From NCBI GenBank assembly GCA_964486335.1, contig CAZAMB010000001.1:1-64000 (forward strand): a stretch of DNA of 64,000 nt, given 5' to 3'. How positions within the stretch are numbered: the stretch's first letter is position 1; every line of letters starts with the position of its first letter. The notes under the pieces are model-generated. The model saw nothing but the letters and a program-made list of their open reading frames with translations, was not told where the DNA came from and searched no databases. The translations under genes and the position numbers were made by a program. This document shows positions 35,258 to 44,721 of this stretch, piece by piece. The DNA comes from CAZAMB01 sp964486335 (GTDB lineage: Bacteria > Planctomycetota > Phycisphaerae > UBA1845).

Positions 35258-36985
35258 TCAGTCGGACGATTCACCATCGCCCGGGCGAGAAATCTCGGGC
35301 CGCGACGCATTCCATTCCCAGTCAACGGATTCGATCGGTTGGTCCTTCCGGGCGAAAACCGCCATGATCGGTTTTCCCGTCCGATCGTGGAGATCGACGC
35401 CCACGGCCTGACCGTAATTCTTCTCCAGGAAGGCGAGCCACTCCGGAAACGGCGGCTCGTCAAAAAGCAGCACGATCATTCTCGGCGGACCGACCCGAAG
35501 CTCGTCAAGCAGGATCTTGCGACGTTGCTCGGCCCCACGCATGCCCGCTTGCAAACCCGTGATCATCGTGTACCGCGATGCGCACCGCCGGCCTGAGTAA
35601 TAGTACATCTCCGCGTCGTTGCCGAAGACGAACACCCGATCGTCCGGCCCGGTCACTCGCCCGATGTTTCTTCCCTGCGCTCGACCCCAGAAGTCTCGCG
35701 CGTTGTATCGCTTGGCGGTGATCCCCATCAGTGGTTGGGACAGGTAATGTCGATACTCCGAGTACCCGATCGCCGCGATCAGAATCAACCATGCTGCGAT
35801 GCCAGCGCCATTGATTTGACGTTTTCTCAACGCTCGTGTCGCACTGTCCAGGGCAATGCCGACCGCCACGACCGCGCCCGGAACGAGAAGCTGGTAGTAG
35901 TGCGGCCAGAATCGACCTGGCAAGCAAACTGCCGCAAAGCCGGCGAGAAGCAGCAGCAGCGCGGCCCAGGCGCTTCGGTCACGACGCCGAATAACGCACG
36001 CGATGAGCCACGTCGCCGCTGCCCCTGCCGCCAGCCAGAGCGGCAGCGCGCTTTCAAACACAAACGGATGCCGAGGCGGCGAGAAGAAACGCCAGAACCG
36101 GGAAAGGAATGGCTCGCCGGCGTCTGCATAGCCAAGATTGAACATGAAGGCTGCGTCGAAGAACTCACCGAAGCGACCACCAATCGCGAAATACAGGAAG
36201 CTCACTCCCCAGATCAGCGCAGGTCCGACGCTAAACACCGCTAAAGCAATCGCCGTTCTTTTCCTTCGCGTACCCGCCTCGCTCCGCGTCGCTTGAACGA
36301 TGATCCACGGCAGCAGCAATAGCCAATACACGGCCGCGTTTGTCTTGATGAGCGATGCAAATCCGATCAGCAACCCGGCTATCAGGATGCCGCCAAGGCG
36401 AGCCGCGGAGCCTTGTCCGCGCGGATGTTCGATCCCAACGGCGCCCGCCGTACATGAACCGTCGCTTGAATCACCGCAAACACGGTTGGCGGCTGATTCT
36501 CGAATGCCGAAGTGCCAGCCCGCCAGCAACAATGCATTCATGAAAATCTCGCGATTGCATCCCTCGCCGCCAGTGCCCGGATCGGACGAAACAATCGCAA
36601 AAACCAGCGCGCCCAGCGCCGCGACCATCCATCCGGCGAACCTCCGAACAATCAGGTAAATGAACACCATCGAACACAGCGAAAACCCCGTCGCCATCCA
36701 CCGAAATACGGTCGGCGCGTCGCCGAATGCCGCGACCACCCCGGCGAACAGCATGAAGACCCCGGGCGGCTGATGGTCCCACACGTCAACATAGAGTCGA
36801 TCGCCCGCGAGCAGCCGCGTCGCGATGTACACGTAGTTGCACTCGTCCGTTTCCAGGGGCAGGTCGAAGGCGTGAAGTCGAAAGACGATCAGGATGGCCG
36901 AACAGATCACCAGCACCAGGGCTTCGCGACGCATGCGCTTATTGTCAGTCGCTCGGCTTTTCTTGTCGACCATCCGGTCAAGCAT
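35258..36985 (-). CDS. Polytopic membrane glycosyltransferase (PMT/ArnT/GT83-like)
   Basis: A 575-residue protein with about ten membrane spans. The first extracytoplasmic loop has the GT-C catalytic signature LPLETDECNYVYIATRLLAG (Asp 47, Glu 48) and then YVDVWDHQPPG. The C-terminal third is soluble. It would use a polyprenyl-phosphate sugar donor. At about residues 187-196 an in-frame family I palindrome encodes an extra piece (around HPRGQGSAARLGG), flanked by a Cys-containing stretch. The start is ATG 36985, overlapping the upstream gene by eight bases, so the two are coupled. Confidence 0.8.
   Translation of the reverse strand: MLDRMVDKKSRATDNKRMRREALVLVICSAILIVFRLHAFDLPLETDECNYVYIATRLLAGDRLYVDVWDHQPPGVFMLFAGVVAAFGDAPTVFRWMATGFSLCSMVFIYLIVRRFAGWMVAALGALVFAIVSSDPGTGGEGCNREIFMNALLLAGWHFGIRESAANRVCGDSSDGSCTAGAVGIEHPRGQGSAARLGGILIAGLLIGFASLIKTNAAVYWLLLLPWIIVQATRSEAGTRRKRTAIALAVFSVGPALIWGVSFLYFAIGGRFGEFFDAAFMFNLGYADAGEPFLSRFWRFFSPPRHPFVFESALPLWLAAGAAATWLIACVIRRRDRSAWAALLLLLAGFAAVCLPGRFWPHYYQLLVPGAVVAVGIALDSATRALRKRQINGAGIAAWLILIAAIGYSEYRHYLSQPLMGITAKRYNARDFWGRAQGRNIGRVTGPDDRVFVFGNDAEMYYYSGRRCASRYTMITGLQAGMRGAEQRRKILLDELRVGPPRMIVLLFDEPPFPEWLAFLEKNYGQAVGVDLHDRTGKPIMAVFARKDQPIESVDWEWNASRPEISRPGDGESSD
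36399..36425 (+). repeat. REP-like palindromic element, family I, inside the glycosyltransferase gene
   Basis: GCGAGCCGCGGAGCCTTGTC then CGCGCGG: the same arms as the copy at 30624. It lies wholly within an open coding frame on the minus strand and does not break it. Confidence 0.75.
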
Positions 36986-38111
36986 CGTCGACTCGGAGCA
37001 TCTGATGGCGATGGACCAGGTAAATGGCCACGGCGACCACTGCGGCATACAGCAGCAGCAGATACCGCACCCGAAGAACAGTGGCCGCGCACCCGGCCAG
37101 CGCGAACCCGCCCGCCATCAAAAAGCTGATGCGCACGACGCGTCGAACCGGCCAGCCGCGATCCACAAGCTGGTCATAGAAGTGGCTTCGATCCCCTTTC
37201 ATCAACGGCTTCTGGTGACGCCAGCGCCGCGCAAGGGTCAACACCATGTCGGCCAGCGGCAAGCCGAACACCATCACCGAACCCGCCATCCATCGAATGC
37301 CGCCGGTCTTCGCGAACAGCAACATCAGGATCGCCGCGTTCAATCCCAACAGCAGTGACCCCGCGTCCCCCATGAAGATCTTCGCCGGATTGCGGTTGTA
37401 CGGCAGGAAGCCCAACGCCGCGCCCAGCATCGCCAGCGACAGTGTGACCTTCTGCGCATCCAGCGACGACCAGCCGTTCCAGAGGTGTACGTGCGCCGCC
37501 AACGCAAAAAAACCAACGGCCATGATGCCGAGCACGCCCGAGCACAGCCCGTCCATCCCGTCGATCAGATTCGTCGCGTTGCACGCCCCCGCGACGATCA
37601 ACAACGTGAGCGGCACCGAGTAGATCGTGACGAGCCAACCCGGAATGTTGACGCCGACCCCCACGGCTTTGAAGAACATCAGAACCGTGTCGTCTCCAAT
37701 GCCGAACCCGATCAGCAGGATCGCCGCCGCAGCCAAACCTATCAATTTGAATCGCGGAGACGCTACCCGCACGTCGTCGATCAAACCCACCAGCGTCACG
37801 AGCAATCCCGCAAGCAACACACCCATCATTGTCCGAAAATCGATCGTCGGCCCCGACGCCGACCCGCCGCCAGTCGGCTCCTCCGACCCGCGAAAAAGCA
37901 GCATCGCACCGATGACCGCAAACGCCCATCCCAGAAAAATCGCGACGCCGCCAAGGTAGGGAACCGGCGTCCGGTGCGTCTTCAAGTGGTCGTCCGGTCG
38001 ATCGACAATTCCCTTTCGTAGCGCGAACCGCCGGCACAGCGGCGTCATCGCCAGCGATACCGCCAGGGAACAAGCCAGGATCGGCCAATAAGCCCCGGCG
38101 ATGTCGATCAA
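36978..38111 (-). CDS. WecA/MraY-type UDP-sugar:polyprenyl-phosphate sugar-1-phosphate transferase
   Basis: A 377-residue polytopic enzyme of the GT4/MraY-WecA family that attaches a sugar phosphate to undecaprenyl phosphate and starts glycan assembly. Landmarks are TPVPYLGGVAIFLGWAFAVI, VGLIDDVRVASP (the acidic Asp pair), NATNLIDGMDGLCSGVLG, IFMGDAGSLLLG, and RSHFYDQLVDRGWP near the end. TTG 38111 is the only start in the right place, with weak upstream SD. It lies upstream of the GT-C enzyme and overlaps it by eight bases, so the pair probably cooperates. Confidence 0.85.
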   Translation of the reverse strand: MIDIAGAYWPILACSLAVSLAMTPLCRRFALRKGIVDRPDDHLKTHRTPVPYLGGVAIFLGWAFAVIGAMLLFRGSEEPTGGGSASGPTIDFRTMMGVLLAGLLVTLVGLIDDVRVASPRFKLIGLAAAAILLIGFGIGDDTVLMFFKAVGVGVNIPGWLVTIYSVPLTLLIVAGACNATNLIDGMDGLCSGVLGIMAVGFFALAAHVHLWNGWSSLDAQKVTLSLAMLGAALGFLPYNRNPAKIFMGDAGSLLLGLNAAILMLLFAKTGGIRWMAGSVMVFGLPLADMVLTLARRWRHQKPLMKGDRSHFYDQLVDRGWPVRRVVRISFLMAGGFALAGCAATVLRVRYLLLLYAAVVAVAIYLVHRHQMLRVDDA

Positions 38112-38288
38112 ACTGACCCGTGGTGATGGCAGTTTCAGGACTCCGAATGACTACCGATCATCGGCCAATTCCAGTTCGTGTCCCCAGTTTGCTCCCCTCA
38201 ACGCTGGTGACAATGCATCGACGGATTCCCATCGTCAAGGGGCCGACGCGGTAGTGTCCTGCAAATCGATCCGCTAGGATGACCGCGC

Positions 38289-39950
38289 ATGGCAGGACTC
38301 TTTGATACGCGCCGCTACCTGACGAACTTCGACTCGCAGCGGACCGGCAATCTGTTTACCGACGTGCTGGTGATTGGAAGCGGCGTCGCCGGCGCCCGTT
38401 CGGCGATAGAATCCGCCCGGCACGCCAACGTCATCCTCCTTTGCAAGGCAAAGTTCGAGGAATCATCGACCCGTTATGCACAAGGCGGGATCGCCGTGGC
38501 GTTGAAGCGTGATCCCGCGGACATTCAACGGCACATCGACGACACGATCCGCGTCGGATGCGGGTTGAATCGAATCCAGGCGGTCGAACAGCTCGTGCGC
38601 GAAGGGCCTGCGCGCATCGACGAATTGATGGAGTGGGGCATCGAGTTCGACCGAATCAACGGGGGACTGTCCCTCACTCGCGAAGGCGGACACTCGGTCA
38701 ACCGCATTGTCCATTCTCATGGCGACCAGACGGGACGCGAACTGGTGCGCGTACTGAAGAATCGCGTCACCGCGGAACCGCGAATTCGTGTCTTTGAAAA
38801 CTGCTTCCTGCTCGACCTGCTGACGTTGGAGGGGCAGTGCGTCGGCGCGGCCACCTTTCATCCCCGGTACGGTCATCAACTCGTCTGGGCCAAACAGACC
38901 ATTCTGGCCTCCGGCGGGTGCGGCCAGATCTGGCGAGAAACCACCAACCCGCCCACGGCGACCGGCGACGGAATCGCCGCCGCGTTTCGCGCGGGCGCAT
39001 CCATCGCCGACATGGAGTTCATGCAGTTTCACCCCACGACGCTCTATGTCGCCGGCGCGGGCCGGGCCCTGATTTCCGAGGCGGTGCGCGGCGAAGGAGC
39101 ACATCTGGTGGATCGAGCCGGGAATCGGTTCATGGCCAAGTACCATCCCGACGTAGAGCTGGCCCCGCGCGATGTCGTGAGCCGCGCGATTCACCACCAC
39201 CTTTCGGAGACGCGCGCCAACTGCGTTTATCTCGACGTTCGGCACCTCGCGGGGTTCGCGGAGCGGTTTCCACACATCGCGCGGTTGTGCGAGGATTTTC
39301 AAATCGACGTGACCCGCGAGCCGATACCCGTACGCCCAAGCGCGCATTACCTCATCGGCGGTGTATCCGTCGAACTCGACGGCCGTACGACCATCGACGG
39401 TCTGATCGCCTGCGGAGAGGCCGCCGCCAGCGGAGTCCACGGTGCCAACCGAATGGCCAGCAATTCGCTGCTGGAAGGGCTTGTGTACGGTCGGATCGCG
39501 GGAGAGACCGCGGGTCGACTTGCCGCGACGTCACCTCCACCGGGAACGGCGCGGCGAGGTCTCGTCAGCGAGATTCCCGCGTCGACGAGCACGCCGCTGG
39601 ACCTCGCTGACATCCGCAACTCGCTGGCAAGCGTCATGTGGCGAAACCTCGGCATCGTTCGTCGAGAGGATCGACTGCGCGAAACCGGCGAGATCCTGGA
39701 CTTCTGGGGTCGGTTCACCATGGACAAGACGCTCGACGATGTGGCCGGCTGGGAAATTCAAAACAAGCTCACCGTCGCCCGACTGATTGCGCTGTCCGCC
39801 CTCGAACGAACCGAATCGATCGGTGTTCACTTCCGCGCCGATTCAAAGGGCTCGCCTTCGGAATCGCTTTACCGCGTGACGATTTCTCGCGGCTCGGTCG
39901 ACACAACTTGCGTTCGTGCGCCCGCTGGCGCGATCCTGTCCCAATCCTAG
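38289..39950 (+). CDS. nadB: L-aspartate oxidase
   Basis: A 553-residue flavoprotein of the fumarate reductase/succinate dehydrogenase group. Aspartate is oxidised to iminoaspartate for NAD synthesis (with NadA). The FAD-binding motif VIGSGVAGARSAIESARHAN is near the start and the second Rossmann part AQGGIAVAL follows; RYAQGGIAVAL and SRAIHHHLSETRANCVYLD match NadB, and the C-terminal helical domain LRETGEILDFWGRF is present. The stop TAG lies in a family I repeat: the last residues SQS and the stop match a repeat copy at 51610-51620. nadA and nadC are not in this window. Confidence 0.9.
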   Translation: MAGLFDTRRYLTNFDSQRTGNLFTDVLVIGSGVAGARSAIESARHANVILLCKAKFEESSTRYAQGGIAVALKRDPADIQRHIDDTIRVGCGLNRIQAVEQLVREGPARIDELMEWGIEFDRINGGLSLTREGGHSVNRIVHSHGDQTGRELVRVLKNRVTAEPRIRVFENCFLLDLLTLEGQCVGAATFHPRYGHQLVWAKQTILASGGCGQIWRETTNPPTATGDGIAAAFRAGASIADMEFMQFHPTTLYVAGAGRALISEAVRGEGAHLVDRAGNRFMAKYHPDVELAPRDVVSRAIHHHLSETRANCVYLDVRHLAGFAERFPHIARLCEDFQIDVTREPIPVRPSAHYLIGGVSVELDGRTTIDGLIACGEAAASGVHGANRMASNSLLEGLVYGRIAGETAGRLAATSPPPGTARRGLVSEIPASTSTPLDLADIRNSLASVMWRNLGIVRREDRLRETGEILDFWGRFTMDKTLDDVAGWEIQNKLTVARLIALSALERTESIGVHFRADSKGSPSESLYRVTISRGSVDTTCVRAPAGAILSQS

Positions 39951-40003
39951 CGAGCCGCGAACTGCTCCCCTTTACGCGCAGCGTCAAGGGTCAGTTCGCG
40001 CGG
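39950..40003 (+). repeat. REP-like element, family I with the family II insert
   Basis: GCGAGCCGCGAACT and AGTTCGCGCGG flank an insert holding CCCTTTACGCGCAGCGTCAA then GGG, itself a CCCTT/AAGGG palindrome. A near-identical composite occurs at 51348-51401. It begins at the nadB stop codon. Confidence 0.75.
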
Positions 40004-40264
40004 AATCACGATCGCCTTGGACACGCTTACCCGATGATGACTCTGTTTCAGTGCCGGCGGATCGCTTTTCGGACTCTCGATTGCCGATTCTCAAGGCGCG
40101 GCCTGTCTCCCGTACGCCTTTCGCGTCCGGAAACAGTGTCAGGTCAAGTCACTGCAACATTGCACCGAACACAACAAGGGATTTCCGCCCCGCATTCAAG
40201 GTGTGCCGTACAGGCACGCGAATGACTGTGACGGGCGGCGTTCGACAGTCGATTCGAGGGCACG
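39951..40264. other. Gene-free spacer between nadB and the HD-GYP gene
   Basis: About 310 bases, of which the first 54 are the composite repeat. Beyond it no protein-like frame is seen. A GAGGG at about 40255 is the ribosome binding site of the next gene. Confidence 0.5.
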
Positions 40265-41629
40265 TTGTCCAGAAAATCAAAGTTCTTCACTACGCTCCTG
40301 TTGACGCAGACGATCTGCATCGCCATCGGCATCGGACTGCAACACTTCTGTATTCAATGGTCGGCACGCGACGCCTTCGTTCGGAGCCTGCAAATAGAAT
40401 TGACGAAAGAGGCCCAACAGTTGGGCCGGGGACAAGCTCCTTCGCCGACGGACCGCTCGAAACCGGCCATCGTCCGAACCGATGAAAACCGTCGCATCGT
40501 TTCCGTGGATCGGGAAGCCCAGGATGCATCGTCTCTCGAAATGGGCATCACTCTTGAATGGATGCCCGGCACTCTGCAAGATCACGGCGATGGTCGGTTG
40601 TCGGGAGTCGTGACGGCCGGCGGAGTGCTGTTCCACGCCATGTCGATTCCGGCTGGTGAACCGGAGGGAAGCATGGTCGTTCTTCGATCGGAAGCGTTCG
40701 TAGAACAACAAGTGACGGCCGCCATGAAGGGCGTCGCGAGTGTGTCGGTCATGACGCTGGTCTGGACGGCCTCGCTGCTCGGCGTCTCAGGATTTCTGCT
40801 GATCGGGCGGCATCAAAACGAGATCGAACAGGAGCGACAGCGCACGTTGCAGGAGTTTCAACGCCAGCGGCAAGACCTGATTCGCACGCGAGACGCCGTC
40901 ATCGTCGGCCTCGCCAAACTGGCCGAATCGCGCGACCCCGGAACGGGAGACCACCTCGACCGCATCTCGATGTACTCCACCACGCTCGCCGGCGTGATGA
41001 TGCGACACCCGGAGTTCATGAGCGAGGTCACGCCCTCGTTTGTGCGCCTGATCGGAACCAGCGCCGCGCTGCACGACATCGGAAAAGTCGGCGTGGAAGA
41101 CCGCATTCTCCTCAAGCCCGGAAAACTCTCACCAAACGAACGCCTGCTCATGGAGGATCATTCCCGCGCGGGCGGCGAGTGTCTGCGGGAAATAGAACGT
41201 CGGCTGGGAAGCTCCAACTTCCTGCACATGGCCCGCGAAATCGCCTTTGCTCATCACGAACGGTGGGACGGAAGCGGCTACCCTGCCGGGCTCACCGGCG
41301 AGCGAATTCCCCTGGCCGCCCGCATCGTCGCGATCGCCGATGTCTACGACGCGTTGGCGTCGCGTCGAGTGTACAAGGAACCACTGTCGCACGATCAGTG
41401 CGTTGCGATCATTCGCGAGGGCGCCGGCACGCAGTTTGACCCCCGCATTGTCGAGGCCTGGCTGACCGTTGCGGATCGATTCCGCGATATCGCCGAGTCC
41501 TTCACGGACCGGCACGCGCGGCCGTTTGACGATCGGCGTCATGAGCCGGGAGCGGCAAATGGAAAGGAGCTTTCGGATCGCCGAGAGCCGAGTCTTCTCG
41601 CGTCGACGAGCGCCGGATCGACAAAGTGA
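40265..41629 (+). CDS. HD-GYP c-di-GMP phosphodiesterase, membrane-anchored
   Basis: A 454-residue protein that starts with a TTG (GAGGG six bases upstream). Residues 7-29 form a first transmembrane helix, 150-180 a second, and a periplasmic sensor segment lies between. The cytosolic HD-GYP domain has AALHDIGKVGVEDRIL (His 270, Asp 271), HHERWDGSGYPAGLTGERIP (HHExxDGxGYPxGL at 330-343) and IVAIADVYDALASRRVYKE. All metal- and substrate-binding positions are present, so it should hydrolyse c-di-GMP. It is followed by a catalytically degraded paralogue, which could regulate it. Confidence 0.9.
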   Translation: MSRKSKFFTTLLLTQTICIAIGIGLQHFCIQWSARDAFVRSLQIELTKEAQQLGRGQAPSPTDRSKPAIVRTDENRRIVSVDREAQDASSLEMGITLEWMPGTLQDHGDGRLSGVVTAGGVLFHAMSIPAGEPEGSMVVLRSEAFVEQQVTAAMKGVASVSVMTLVWTASLLGVSGFLLIGRHQNEIEQERQRTLQEFQRQRQDLIRTRDAVIVGLAKLAESRDPGTGDHLDRISMYSTTLAGVMMRHPEFMSEVTPSFVRLIGTSAALHDIGKVGVEDRILLKPGKLSPNERLLMEDHSRAGGECLREIERRLGSSNFLHMAREIAFAHHERWDGSGYPAGLTGERIPLAARIVAIADVYDALASRRVYKEPLSHDQCVAIIREGAGTQFDPRIVEAWLTVADRFRDIAESFTDRHARPFDDRRHEPGAANGKELSDRREPSLLASTSAGSTK

Positions 41630-41711
41630 AACGGTTGTTTCGGTTGAGTGCCGAATGGTGAAATGGCAAACGCGTAGGGAAAACGAGCCATCGGAAATCG
41701 GGGCCCTGAAA

Positions 41712-42698
41712 ATGAGAAGCGAACGAAGATACTCAACAAAAGTGGCAACCGCCGGCGAGCGAAACATCCTCGAACTGATGTTGATGATCGTCGTGATCGG
41801 CATCACGTTCTTGATGTTTCGCATGGGCGGGTACAAGGCCGTGGCGCTCAATCTGTTCTTCCTTCCTATCGTGTTGAGCGGCTACTACCTCGGTCGAGCC
41901 CATGCCGCGGTGCTGGCCGTGTTCACGGCCCTGTGCGTCGTCATCGCCTCGTGCGTCGACAAGACCGGATACGCCTCCTACGCCTCCACCTTTACGCTGG
42001 GCCTGGCCTTGACCGTCTGGGCGTGCGTGCTGGGGCTGACCGCCATGCTGGTCGGTACCCTCTGCGACGAACGGGCCGCCAAAACAGAGGAACTGCACGA
42101 TGCATACATCGGCGTCGTCGAAGTGCTGTCCAAATACTTGCAAAGCGGCAATCCTCGCGTGAAGGCACGGTCCATCCGAACGGCGGAAACGGCCCAGCTC
42201 GTGGCCGACGAATTAAAGCTCGGCCGCCAGCAGGCGGATGACGTCCGCGTGGGCGCGCTGTTATTTGATCTGGAAAACGTGGAAGTGACCACCAAGCTGC
42301 TCAGCCGCGCCGTCGACGTTCTCGAGGGTCAACCACTGCTTTCCGAACGACACACGTTTCTCGGAACGGACCTTGTGCATTCGCTGTCCGACGTGCTGCG
42401 CGGCGCTGTTCCGCTCGTGTTGACCTCGGACGACGCGATGGATTCGTCCGACTGGACGAACCGCGAACAATCGAATCGACCGCCGCCGCCGATCGGTGCG
42501 AGGATCATCCACCTCGTTCGACTCTTCGATTCCCGCATGTCGTCGACATCGCGAGGTCCGCAAAACGGAGGCTTGCGCGTAGTCAACGAGCTCCGTCAGC
42601 AATCACGCGACGATCAGGACCGGCGAATCCTTGACGCGCTGGAAAAAGTCGTGCGTCGATGGGAAAGCTCGCCCGCGCGGGAACCGACACTGGTTTGA
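41712..42698 (+). CDS. Membrane protein with a degenerate HD-GYP domain
   Basis: A 328-residue protein with about four transmembrane helices in the first 120 residues (IVVIGITFLMF, NLFFLPIVLSGYYLG, LAVFTALCVVIASC, LTVWACVLGLTAMLVG). The cytosolic part is related to HD-GYP: VRVGALLFDLENVEVTTKLL aligns with ALHDIGKVGVEDRIL but has FD for HD and lacks the HHE and GYP motifs. It therefore cannot be catalytic; it may bind c-di-GMP or partner the upstream enzyme. The start is uncertain: ATG 41712, ATG 41655 or ATG 41541; the gene follows the active HD-GYP closely. Confidence 0.7.
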   Translation: MRSERRYSTKVATAGERNILELMLMIVVIGITFLMFRMGGYKAVALNLFFLPIVLSGYYLGRAHAAVLAVFTALCVVIASCVDKTGYASYASTFTLGLALTVWACVLGLTAMLVGTLCDERAAKTEELHDAYIGVVEVLSKYLQSGNPRVKARSIRTAETAQLVADELKLGRQQADDVRVGALLFDLENVEVTTKLLSRAVDVLEGQPLLSERHTFLGTDLVHSLSDVLRGAVPLVLTSDDAMDSSDWTNREQSNRPPPPIGARIIHLVRLFDSRMSSTSRGPQNGGLRVVNELRQQSRDDQDRRILDALEKVVRRWESSPAREPTLV

Positions 42699-42887
42699 CC
42701 GCCCTTCCAACCGCGAACTATCGGACATGGCGGCTGCCCGCGATTTCCGCTCGCCCTCCGCGAAGAATGGCGCCGAATCCGAAAAACTCCGCTTGCATCC
42801 TCGCCGATACAGACATAGCGATCCGGACGGATGGCCAAGCCGGAGTTCCAGGAATGCAACCAACGGCGACCTAACAACGGAACGACC

Positions 42888-44072
42888 ATGAGCAACCTAC
42901 TCCACGTTTGTCTCTACAACACGGAGACCGAGTCCTCGCAGGAACTGCGCGAACAAATCACGGCGATGAACTTCGTCCGCTTCGTGGCCGAAGTGAACAG
43001 GCCCGACGCCCTCGCCAAACTGCTGCACGATTCGCCGATCAACCTCGTCTTTTTTCATCTGGATCCCGATCCCGCCGCCGTCGTCGACGTGATCGATCAC
43101 GTCGCCACGCGCTTCCAGGGACTGGCCCTGATCGCAATCAGCCACGCGACCGGACCCGACGCCATCCTCGCTCCCATGCGCGCAGGGTGCGATCAATTCG
43201 TCTGCGAACCCATCGATCCCCAGGACCTTGCCAGCGCCGTCGGACGCGTCGCCAGCCGGCGACTGCTGGCTACCACGAAGAGCCGATGCATTTGCGTAGT
43301 GGGGGCCAGCGGAGGTGCAGGCGCAACATCAATCGCATGCAACCTGGCGCTGGAAATCGGAAACTGCTCCGAACGCGAGTGCGGACTCATCGACCTCGAC
43401 CTCCAGTTCGGCAACATGGCCGTCAATCTCGACGCTGAACCGAAGTATTCCATTTACGATCTCGCGGCATCCGGAAGCGAACTGGACAAGGCCATCCTCG
43501 CCTCGACGCTGACTTCGCTCCCATGCAAGGTGTCCCTGCTCAGTCGCCCGGAGGGCATCGAGCAGTGCGAACACGTTTCCCCGGAGTTGATCCAGCATGT
43601 GATCGAGCTGATGGGCGAGGCGTTCGAAAACGTCGTGGTGGACGTGCCGGGCCACTTCGAGCCGCAAACTGTCGCGGCGCTCACGCGGGCCGATCTGATC
43701 CTCATCGTCTGCCAGATGCTCGTGCCCAGCATTCGCAATGCCCACCGGCTTCTCGACGCCCTGCAACGTCTCGGCGTGCCCGACGACCGCATCGAGATCG
43801 TCGTGAACCGCAGCGACGGACGCTCCGGGCGGCTCACGGAAAAGGATGTCGAAGAAACGGTAAAGAAGGCCCCGTTCGCGTTCATTCCCAACGATTACCA
43901 ATTCGTCGCGCGCTCCATCGACGTGGGCCGACCCATTGCCTCGCTCGATCAGAACAACCCTGTCCGCAGCGCGATACGCAAGATGGCCAAGCGGATTCTC
44001 GCCGGAAACAACGCTCCCGTCGAAGCAAAAGAAGCGAAAAGAGGCTTCATCGGACGACTGCTTTCAAGATAA
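42888..44072 (+). CDS. CpaE/TadZ-like MinD-type ATPase
   Basis: A 394-residue protein. The N-terminal 120 residues resemble a receiver-like domain (ITAMNFVRFVAEVNRPDALAK, then NLVFFHLDPDPAAVVDVIDH) and the C-terminal part is a ParA/MinD ATPase. The phosphate loop reads VVGASGGAGATSIACNLALE, so the conserved Lys of the canonical GKT is Ala, as in many CpaE/TadZ proteins; GLIDLDLQFGNMAVNLD gives the second Walker. TadZ/CpaE localise Tad pilus machinery at the pole; no Tad genes are adjacent, so the association is with the signalling cluster. ATG 42888 follows GGAACGACC. Confidence 0.8.
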   Translation: MSNLLHVCLYNTETESSQELREQITAMNFVRFVAEVNRPDALAKLLHDSPINLVFFHLDPDPAAVVDVIDHVATRFQGLALIAISHATGPDAILAPMRAGCDQFVCEPIDPQDLASAVGRVASRRLLATTKSRCICVVGASGGAGATSIACNLALEIGNCSERECGLIDLDLQFGNMAVNLDAEPKYSIYDLAASGSELDKAILASTLTSLPCKVSLLSRPEGIEQCEHVSPELIQHVIELMGEAFENVVVDVPGHFEPQTVAALTRADLILIVCQMLVPSIRNAHRLLDALQRLGVPDDRIEIVVNRSDGRSGRLTEKDVEETVKKAPFAFIPNDYQFVARSIDVGRPIASLDQNNPVRSAIRKMAKRILAGNNAPVEAKEAKRGFIGRLLSR

Positions 44073-44108
44073 AGCTGGTGTCCACGCGGGCGCGATCCCG
44101 CGAAGCGT

Positions 44109-44417
44109 CTACCCAAGCGAATCCAGGAATCCCTGCATTTCACTCTCAGTATGGTGATCCCCCTTGGATCGAGCGGATGCGATTCCGCTGGTCAGCACGG
44201 CCCTGGCCTCAGCGACTCTCTCCGCCGCGACCAGCGCCGTCGCCTTTTGAAAATAGGCGGCAAGATATGACGCATCCAGCGACAGCACCTTGTCGAAAAC
44301 AGGAAGCGCTTTCGAAACCTGACCCTGTTTGACCATCTCCATCGCCAGGCCGTAGTGAAGAAAAACATCGTCCGGCTGTTTCTTCAGTAGTTCGAGCAGT
44401 CGCTCGCGTCGAGTCAT
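44109..44417 (-). CDS. Small TPR protein
   Basis: A 102-residue protein with two TPR-like helix pairs: DDVFLHYGLAMEMVKQGQVS, ALPVFDKVLSLDASYLAAYF, QKATALVAAERVAEARAVLT. The first residues MTRRERLLELLKK precede the repeats. It would be a small adaptor of unknown partner. The ATG at 44417 is preferred over 44465, which has the same frame. It is convergent with the CpaE-like gene. Confidence 0.65.
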   Translation of the reverse strand: MTRRERLLELLKKQPDDVFLHYGLAMEMVKQGQVSKALPVFDKVLSLDASYLAAYFQKATALVAAERVAEARAVLTSGIASARSKGDHHTESEMQGFLDSLG

Positions 44418-44721
44418 GGCAATCCGCTCCAGGGCTGTTCCCAACCAGTCGGTCGAGACGAGCATCGATCCTATGTCGTCGGATTGTGAGGGTTATCGGA
44501 TTCGCTTTCAAGGCACGCGCGATCCGCCGGTCCGATCGCGTCGATGTCCTATAAGAGATTCAAAAACGACAAACAGCGATTTCTCTTGCTGGAAGAGCGA
44601 TTCTGCCGTCGCAAAGGGCTAATTCGCGGGCCGATGCCTGACGATACATGGGAATGCGGGTTCGGAGCCGCGACCCAATGTCGTATCGTAACCTTCTTCG
44701 GATGTTCACGCAGGACGAATT

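Noticed and set aside
44087..44103. CGCGGG/CCCGCG hairpin between convergent genes
   Set aside because: There is no T-tract on either strand; it may be a chance GC palindrome in a high-GC genome.
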